Shown here piece after piece: positions 6,671 to 10,587 of a stretch of DNA of 10,587 bases. Below the pieces are notes generated by a model that was given only the letters and a program-made list of their open reading frames with translations, had not been told where the DNA came from and searched no databases. The position numbers were made by a program, and so were the translations under genes. The DNA is from Intrasporangium_A sp039812505 (GTDB lineage Bacteria; Actinomycetota; Actinomycetes; Actinomycetales; Dermatophilaceae): contig NZ_JBDIAQ010000124.1 of the NCBI RefSeq assembly GCF_039812505.1, positions 1 to 10,587 of the forward strand. The letters run 5' to 3'. Each line of letters starts with the position of its first letter. The first letter of the stretch is position 1.

Positions 6671-7819
6671 ATGAGTCGCGCGCCGAACCCGTACCGCCCC
6701 GGTTTCAACGCCCCGCCGCCGATCTTCGTCGGGCGTGACGGGGTGCTCGCGTCCGTGTCCGAGGCCCTGGACGTGGCCGCGCTCGACGGGCGTACCCCCC
6801 GCCCGCTCATCCTGACCGGCACGCGGGGGGTCGGCAAGACCGTGGCGCTCGGTGCGGCCGCCGCCCTCGCGGCCGAACGGCTCGGCTGGCCGACGGTGCA
6901 CGTCGAGGTCAGGCCCAAGCGACCCTTCACTCCACTGCTGGTCGAACGGTTGCAGGCGGCCCGGGCCGGCCTCGAGCACACGACCGGCAAACCCCGCCGG
7001 AGCACCCGCGTCACGGGCGGCAAGGTCTCCGCCGCGGCCCTCGGGGTCGGCGCGGAGGTCATGATCGAGCGGGCCGCCGACCCGGGCGCCGCACCCGCCG
7101 ACCCGATCGGGCAGGCGCTGACTGCGACCATGCTCGCAGCGATGCGGGTCGGCGCCGGGCTGCTGCTCACCCTCGACGAGGCGCAGCTGGCCACCCGCGA
7201 GGAGCTCGCCGCGTTCACCGCGGTCCTGCAGGAGCACATGGCCGACGACTGGCCCCTCGTGGTCCTGGTCGCCGGGCTGCCCTCGCTGCGCGACCCGAAC
7301 CGCTCGGTCACCTACCTCGAGCGCGGCGAGTGGCGGGAACTCGGCCTGCTCGACCGGTCCGACGCACGGCGGGCCCTCGTCGAACCCGCCGCCGACGCCG
7401 GACGCCCCATGGACGCCGCCGCCGCCGACGTCCTCGTCGAGGCGTCCGGGGGTTACCCGTATGCCGTCCAGCTCTACGGGCACCACGCGTGGCGTGCCGC
7501 TGCGGCCGGCTCACGCATCACCGTCGGGCACGCCCGCGCCGCCCTCGACGCGGCCCGGCGTGAGCTGGAGGAGGGCCTCTACGTGTCGCGCTGGAACGAC
7601 GCCTCCCCGCGCGAACGGGAGTACCTCGCCGCGGCGGCCGCCCTCGTCGTGCGCACCGGCGAGGCCAGCGGTCCGCAGGTGGCCGCCGAGCTGGGCAAGG
7701 CCCAGAGCAAGGTCTCCTACCTGCGCGACCGGCTCCTGAAGAAGGGCACCCTCTACGCCGAGGGCCCCAGACTGCTCTTCCTCACGCCAGGCATGGCCGA
7801 GTGGATCGTCAGGCACTGA
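6671..7819 (+). CDS. AAA/Orc-like ATPase with C-terminal winged-helix-like region
   Basis: 382-residue protein. It opens with NPYRPGFNAPPPIFVGRD; the FVGR box is typical of Orc1/STAND-like AAA ATPases just before the nucleotide-binding core. Walker A is GTRGVGKT (50-57) and Walker B is LLLTLDEAQ with D169 and E170. A VVLVAGLPSL strand follows that fits sensor 1, and GGYPYAVQLYGHHAW fits the lid helix. The C-terminal ~75 residues (REREYLAAAAALV...VAAELGKAQSKVSYLRDRLLKKGTLY) read as a winged helix and suggest DNA binding. No effector domain is fused. The longer frame starting at 6551 is rejected because its start lies in a repeat. The gene stands alone between two arrays of the same palindromic repeat. 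Its cellular role is unknown; regulation or DNA handling is plausible. Confidence 0.85.
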   Translation: MSRAPNPYRPGFNAPPPIFVGRDGVLASVSEALDVAALDGRTPRPLILTGTRGVGKTVALGAAAALAAERLGWPTVHVEVRPKRPFTPLLVERLQAARAGLEHTTGKPRRSTRVTGGKVSAAALGVGAEVMIERAADPGAAPADPIGQALTATMLAAMRVGAGLLLTLDEAQLATREELAAFTAVLQEHMADDWPLVVLVAGLPSLRDPNRSVTYLERGEWRELGLLDRSDARRALVEPAADAGRPMDAAAADVLVEASGGYPYAVQLYGHHAWRAAAAGSRITVGHARAALDAARRELEEGLYVSRWNDASPREREYLAAAAALVVRTGEASGPQVAAELGKAQSKVSYLRDRLLKKGTLYAEGPRLLFLTPGMAEWIVRH

Positions 7820-7837
7820 GGGGGGTGAGGGCTGCCA

Positions 7838-7985
7838 CCACGAGGACTGCGTTCGGGGTGGGTTCTCGTGGGTGTCGGGGGCTGCGGGCCACGAGAGCTG
7901 CGCTTGGTGCGGGTTCTCGTGGTGGTCGGGGGCTGCGGGCCACGAGAGCTGCGCTTGGTGCGGGTTCTCGTGGGTGTCGGGGCCG
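7838..7985. repeat. Three 34-bp palindromic repeats, 51-bp period (right array)
   Basis: Units lie at 7838-7871, 7889-7922 and 7940-7973, with 17-bp spacers of the form GTGTCGGGGGCTGCGGG (GTG replaced by TGG in the second). Units 2 and 3 are identical and begin CCACGAGAGC and end GTTCTCGTGG, giving a perfect 8-bp terminal inverted repeat CCACGAGA/TCTCGTGG. An inner GCGC/GTGC pairing is also possible. Unit 1 is diverged. The first unit begins 18 nt after the ATPase stop. Compared by eye, the reverse complement of this unit matches the 6521 unit at 26 of 34 positions (23 of 34 in direct orientation), so both arrays appear to belong to one family. Confidence 0.9.
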
Positions 7986-8133
7986 CCGTAGGTTCGGCTC
8001 CGCTCGGACAGCGCGCGCTGGGCTGGACGGTCGGCTCAGCAGGCACCGACTGCACGGTGCGAGCCGCCCGGGCAGCGCGCCGGTCGCCGTGCCACACCGG
8101 CTCGACCGACATCGCGCCCACTCGACCCGGGAG
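7986..8133. other. Intergenic stretch without recognised gene
   Basis: This is the rest of the 376-bp gap between the ATPase and the lipoprotein gene, after the repeat array. The open frames crossing it are repeat-derived or antisense shadows with no recognisable protein. No clear promoter hexamers or RNA structure were identified, though the lipoprotein promoter should lie in or just after it. Confidence 0.5.
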
Positions 8134-8155
8134 CCCGAACATGACCCGAACGTGA
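8134..8155. promoter_or_regulatory. 11-bp direct repeat, candidate response-regulator site
   Basis: CCCGAACATGA (8134-8144) is followed immediately by CCCGAACGTGA (8145-8155), with one mismatch and a centre-to-centre distance of 11 bp, about 40 bp before the lipoprotein start. On the other strand this reads as repeated GTTCGGG with 11-bp spacing. OmpR/PhoB-family regulators typically bind such head-to-tail 10-11-bp repeats. A histidine kinase with a probable regulator partner is encoded nearby, so a link is reasonable but unproven. Confidence 0.4.
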
Positions 8156-8195
8156 CCGTGTCCCGCCTCCAACACGGCTGCGCGACCGTGGACCC

Positions 8196-8801
8196 ATGAG
8201 AACACCACGAGCTCCCCGGCCTCGCCGGATCCTGGCGCTGGGCGGCGCGCTCCTCCTCTCGGCCGGGACGCTGGGCGCCTGCGCCACGCCTTCCTCGACC
8301 GATGCGTCGTCCGCGGGCCCGGCAACGCGACAGGTCACCGCCGACCCGGACCCCAGCACGATGGAGCTGGTCGGCGCCGGCAGCACGACCGAGGCAGGCA
8401 GCACGACCCAGGGCGGCGGCGCCACCCGCGGGTGGCCTGCGCCGCGCCGGCTGCGTCACGTGCTGCACGCGACCTGGGTGACCGGTGGGCGCACACCGAC
8501 CACGCACGAGGCGATCCGCGGTGAGGTCACCGCTGTGTCGGCGTCCTCGATCACCGTCAGGGCCCGGGACGGGGTTTCGCTCACGTTCACCGTGACGAGC
8601 TCGACCAAGGTCCGCGAACGTCACGACGGCACCGGCCAGGACTCCACGATCGGGCAGGTCGAGGTCGGCGATCGGGCCCTCGTCAGCGGGGTGCAAGCCG
8701 CGACGCTGACGGCTCGGCACGTCGTCTACGGGATGCCGAAGCGGTCGTCGGCACGGCCCAACGCGGCATCCGTCGCCCCGTCGGTGACCCGGCCCACGTG
8801 A
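8196..8801 (+). CDS. Small lipoprotein with probable DUF5666 domain
   Basis: 201-residue exported protein. An arginine-rich N-terminus is followed by a hydrophobic stretch and the lipobox LGAC, placing the lipidated cysteine at C29. A low-complexity Ser/Thr/Gly linker (about 30-85) contains an 18-bp tandem repeat (from 8379 and 8397) encoding GSTTEA and GSTTQG. From about residue 106 to 170 the pattern GEVTAVSASSITVRARDGVSLTFTV...VGDRALVSGV resembles the small beta-barrel DUF5666 fold. It should sit on the outer face of the membrane. Its biochemical role is unknown; lipoproteins beside two-component systems often modulate the sensor (CseA beside CseB/CseC in Streptomyces is a precedent, though not a homologue). 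ATG 8196 lacks an evident SD. It converges on the kinase gene, with 165 bp between the stops. Confidence 0.75.
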   Translation: MRTPRAPRPRRILALGGALLLSAGTLGACATPSSTDASSAGPATRQVTADPDPSTMELVGAGSTTEAGSTTQGGGATRGWPAPRRLRHVLHATWVTGGRTPTTHEAIRGEVTAVSASSITVRARDGVSLTFTVTSSTKVRERHDGTGQDSTIGQVEVGDRALVSGVQAATLTARHVVYGMPKRSSARPNAASVAPSVTRPT

Positions 8802-8844
8802 CGCGTCGGCCCGGCGCCCCCGGCGACCCGGCCGGCCTGACCGG

Positions 8845-9060
8845 CCGTGCCGGTGTCCCCGGAAGCCCAGCCGGCCTGAGCCACCTGCCCAGTCATGGCG
8901 AACCGGTCGCCCCGGGCCCGTCCCGGTGTCCCCGGAAGCCCAGCCGGTCTGAGCCAACCTGTCCGGTCACGGTGAACCGGTCGCCCCCGTAGCCGTGCCG
9001 GTGTCGTCGGAGACCCGGCCGGCCTGGGCCGCCGGTCCGGTCACGGTGAACCGGGCGCCA
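8845..9060. repeat. ~74-bp tandem repeat over the kinase gene 3' end
   Basis: About three copies in tandem are visible. CGGTGTC followed by a GGA-rich segment recurs at 8851, 8924 and 8999. The 18-bp hairpin-forming CCGGTCACGGTGAACCGG occurs at 8963-8980 and 9037-9054, with a diverged copy at 8889-8906 (period 74). A weak fourth part may lie at 8811-8844. One copy codes for the last residues of the kinase (FTVTG...), the next contains its stop, and the rest fill the gap between the convergent genes. 74 is not a multiple of three, so the copies shift frame. The hairpins may help bidirectional termination, but no T-tract is present. Confidence 0.8.
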
Positions 9061-10538
9061 CCCTCGGGGGCGTGCCCGGCGGCGACGGTGGCCCCGAGCA
9101 GGGCCGCCAACCGGGCCACGATCGCCAGGCCCAGACCGGTACCAACGGGCCGCACGCCCCGATAGCGCTCGTGCAGGACGGCCGGCTCGAAGGCCACGGC
9201 GATGTCCTCGTCGGTCAGGCCGGGTCCACCGTCGCGCACCTCGACGACCCAAGCCCCGGGCGGGCCCGACCGGTCACCTGGCCTGACCTGCAGCACGACC
9301 GGCCGGCCGGCGGGGGTCACCCGGAGCGCGTTCTCCAGCAGGCCCTCGACGAGCTGGCGCAACCGCGTCGCGTCGGTCAACGCCCACACGGGTGGCGCGT
9401 CGTGCTCGAAGCGCCACCCCACTCCGGCAGCCTGGCATCGGGCCTGCCACACCGACTCCACCTCGTCCCCCAGACCCACCAGGTCGACCCGGGACAGGCT
9501 GACCGACGGCTGCTCGGCGCGCAGCCGGGCCAGGTCGAGCAGGTCGGCCACGAGCCGCTCCAGCCGGGCCGTCTCCCCGACGAGCACCTCGCCCACCCGC
9601 GCCGTGTCCTGCGGCGGAACCACTCCGGTCGCGAGGGACTCGGCGTACCCCCGGATCCCGGTCAACGGGGTGCGCAGGTCGTGGGAGACGGTGAGCAGGA
9701 AGTCGCGCTGGCGACGTTCCGACCGGGACAGCGAGGACGAGAGCGCGTTGAGCGCCGTCGCGACCTCGGCCACCTCGACCGGACCGTCCACCGGCACGGC
9801 GAGGTCTCGCTGTCCCGCCGCCAGCAGCCGCGCGACCGAGGCCGTGCGCCGCAGCGGCCGGGCGAGCCGCCGTGAGACGACGACACTCACGCCCACGGCC
9901 ACCAGGGCGGCCAGCCCCAGGGCCAGCATCACCCGGCGCACCAGTCGGTCGTCCGCGGCGGTCGCGTCGGACTGCCGCTGCACCAGCAGGATCCCGCCGC
10001 GGGTGGTGGGCCGCCCCTCGAGCAGCACCCGGGCACCGCCGACCACCTCGCTGCCGGAGACGGCCCGGCCCGAGAGCAGCACCGCGCGTCGCTCGGGCGT
10101 CAGCGCCGCCCGGGCGAGGGGGCTCGTGGCGGTGACCCCACCGCCGGGCCCCACGCTGGCCGACTGCACGCCGAGCGAGCCCAGCGCGCGCACCGCCCGG
10201 GCCTGCGCGGCCAGGCCCACGCCCTCGTCGACCCGCGCGGCCGCGCTGTCGGCCGTCCGGGCCAGCGTGACCCGGGCCGACTCGGTGATCGTCGCCCGGG
10301 TCAGCCCCACGGTCAACAGCCCGGCCAGCAGCGCCGTCACCACGGCGATGCCGACCGCGAGCAGCCCGGTCTGGTGGGCCAGCGTCCGGCGGTGCCGCCC
10401 TCTTGGCCCACCCGGTGTCGGGTGGGCCGGACCCTCGGGCACGGTCCGTCCTGTCCCGGCCCGCGCCGGGTGGGCCGGACCCTCGGGCACGGTCCGTCCT
10501 GTCCCGGCCCGCGCCGGGTGCGCCGGACCCCCGGTCAC
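8967..10538 (-). CDS. Membrane sensor histidine kinase with repeat-expanded N-terminus
   Basis: 523-residue two-component sensor. Two copies of a 16-residue unit (GPAHPARAGTGRTVPE) and part of a third precede TM1 (59-79). An extracytoplasmic sensor region (80-202) leads to TM2 (203-222) and a HAMP linker (from 223). The phospho-acceptor box is SHDLRTPL with H286. The ATP-binding domain has an N box at LLENAL (N403), G1 at DGGPG (D436), an F-box-like FEPAV, and G2 at GTGLGL (466-471). All catalytic motifs are present. It would autophosphorylate and pass phosphate to the regulator probably encoded just upstream. The GTG start at 10538 is favoured by a GTGA overlap with that gene and an AGGA 6 nt before it. 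In-frame GTGs at 10490 and 10442 with identical spacing are alternatives. The C-terminal ~25 residues come from the 74-bp repeat. Confidence 0.9.
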   Translation of the reverse strand: MTGGPAHPARAGTGRTVPEGPAHPARAGTGRTVPEGPAHPTPGGPRGRHRRTLAHQTGLLAVGIAVVTALLAGLLTVGLTRATITESARVTLARTADSAAARVDEGVGLAAQARAVRALGSLGVQSASVGPGGGVTATSPLARAALTPERRAVLLSGRAVSGSEVVGGARVLLEGRPTTRGGILLVQRQSDATAADDRLVRRVMLALGLAALVAVGVSVVVSRRLARPLRRTASVARLLAAGQRDLAVPVDGPVEVAEVATALNALSSSLSRSERRQRDFLLTVSHDLRTPLTGIRGYAESLATGVVPPQDTARVGEVLVGETARLERLVADLLDLARLRAEQPSVSLSRVDLVGLGDEVESVWQARCQAAGVGWRFEHDAPPVWALTDATRLRQLVEGLLENALRVTPAGRPVVLQVRPGDRSGPPGAWVVEVRDGGPGLTDEDIAVAFEPAVLHERYRGVRPVGTGLGLAIVARLAALLGATVAAGHAPEGGARFTVTGPAAQAGRVSDDTGTATGATGSP

Positions 10539-10562
10539 GACCCGTCCTGCGCGAGCCCGCCG
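10419..10562. repeat. 48-bp tandem repeat spanning the kinase start
   Basis: Three 48-bp units begin with CGGGTG at 10419, 10467 and 10515. The first two are essentially identical and the third is diverged. On the minus strand each unit carries AGGA, 6 nt, then GTG in the kinase frame (GTG at 10538, 10490 and 10442). The most upstream unit also includes the end of the preceding gene. 48 is a multiple of three, so the array adds 16 residues per copy to the kinase N-terminus without breaking its frame. Confidence 0.88.
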
Positions 10563-10587
10563 CCCCCGTGCGGGTCGGCTGCCCCGC
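10535..10587 (-). CDS. 3' end of an upstream gene, probably the response regulator (partial)
   Basis: The minus strand from the window edge is open in the frame reading GAADPHGGGGLAQDGS and then TGA at 10537-10535. This stop overlaps the kinase GTG as GTGA, the usual coupling between a response regulator gene and its kinase gene. Only 16 residues are visible, glycine-rich and without any motif, so the regulator identity rests on context alone. The gene continues beyond the window. Confidence 0.5.
   Translation of the reverse strand, partial: GAADPHGGGGLAQDGS

Noticed and set aside
6521..7985. CRISPR array
   Set aside because: The 51-bp period might suggest one, but the spacers are near-identical 17-bp G-rich sequences, there are only two or three units per array, and no cas gene is present.
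6521..7985. Insertion sequence or composite transposon
   Set aside because: Related repeats flank one gene, but there is no transposase, no target-site duplication could be found by eye, and the repeat cores differ between sides.
7809..8957. 382-residue minus-strand open frame
   Set aside because: It is built from both repeat arrays and the antisense of the lipoprotein gene, with no domain and repeat-derived ends.
9072..9875. 267-residue plus-strand open frame
   Set aside because: It is antisense to the catalytic domains of the histidine kinase, whose motifs are unambiguous.

Overview
The window is very GC-rich, gene-dense DNA with G/C-ending codons, GTG as well as ATG starts and several starts without a Shine-Dalgarno (SD) sequence. 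This points to a high-GC actinobacterium. The style resembles Micrococcales (for example Intrasporangiaceae), but that placement is an impression and not a measured result. No tRNA, rRNA, CRISPR array or recognisable transposase was seen.

Layout. Positions 1-204 hold three 21-bp tandem repeats and a strong two-part hairpin. A two-gene ABC exporter follows (ATPase 205-1086, permease 1083-2333, joined by an ATGA overlap). Next come a Cof-type HAD phosphatase (2367-3224) and an unassigned alpha/beta hydrolase-like protein (3242-4216). A second coupled pair is a divergent uracil-DNA glycosylase-like protein (4300-5130) overlapped by a zinc amidohydrolase of the MTA/SAH deaminase type (5115-6509). 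An AAA/Orc-like ATPase (6671-7819) lies between two arrays of a 34-bp palindromic repeat with a 51-bp period (6521-6605 and 7838-7973). After a 376-bp gap comes a small lipoprotein with a probable DUF5666 domain (8196-8801). Convergent to it on the minus strand is a sensor histidine kinase (10538-8967). The last codons of its upstream partner, probably a response regulator, run off the window and overlap the kinase start by GTGA.

How the parts fit. The exporter genes form one operon. The glycosylase-like and amidohydrolase genes form another, and together they suggest chemistry on nucleobases. The kinase, its cut-off partner and the facing lipoprotein look like one envelope-signalling locus; an 11-bp direct repeat upstream of the lipoprotein could be the regulator's binding site.

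The most unusual feature is repeat structure placed at gene boundaries. The kinase gene carries a 48-bp tandem repeat over its start that gives three in-frame SD+GTG modules, and a ~74-bp tandem repeat over its stop. The permease stop codon is duplicated within a 14-bp tandem repeat. The 34-bp palindromes begin 11-18 nt after the stop codons of two successive genes and bracket the ATPase gene. No complete known defence system or mobile element was recognised.
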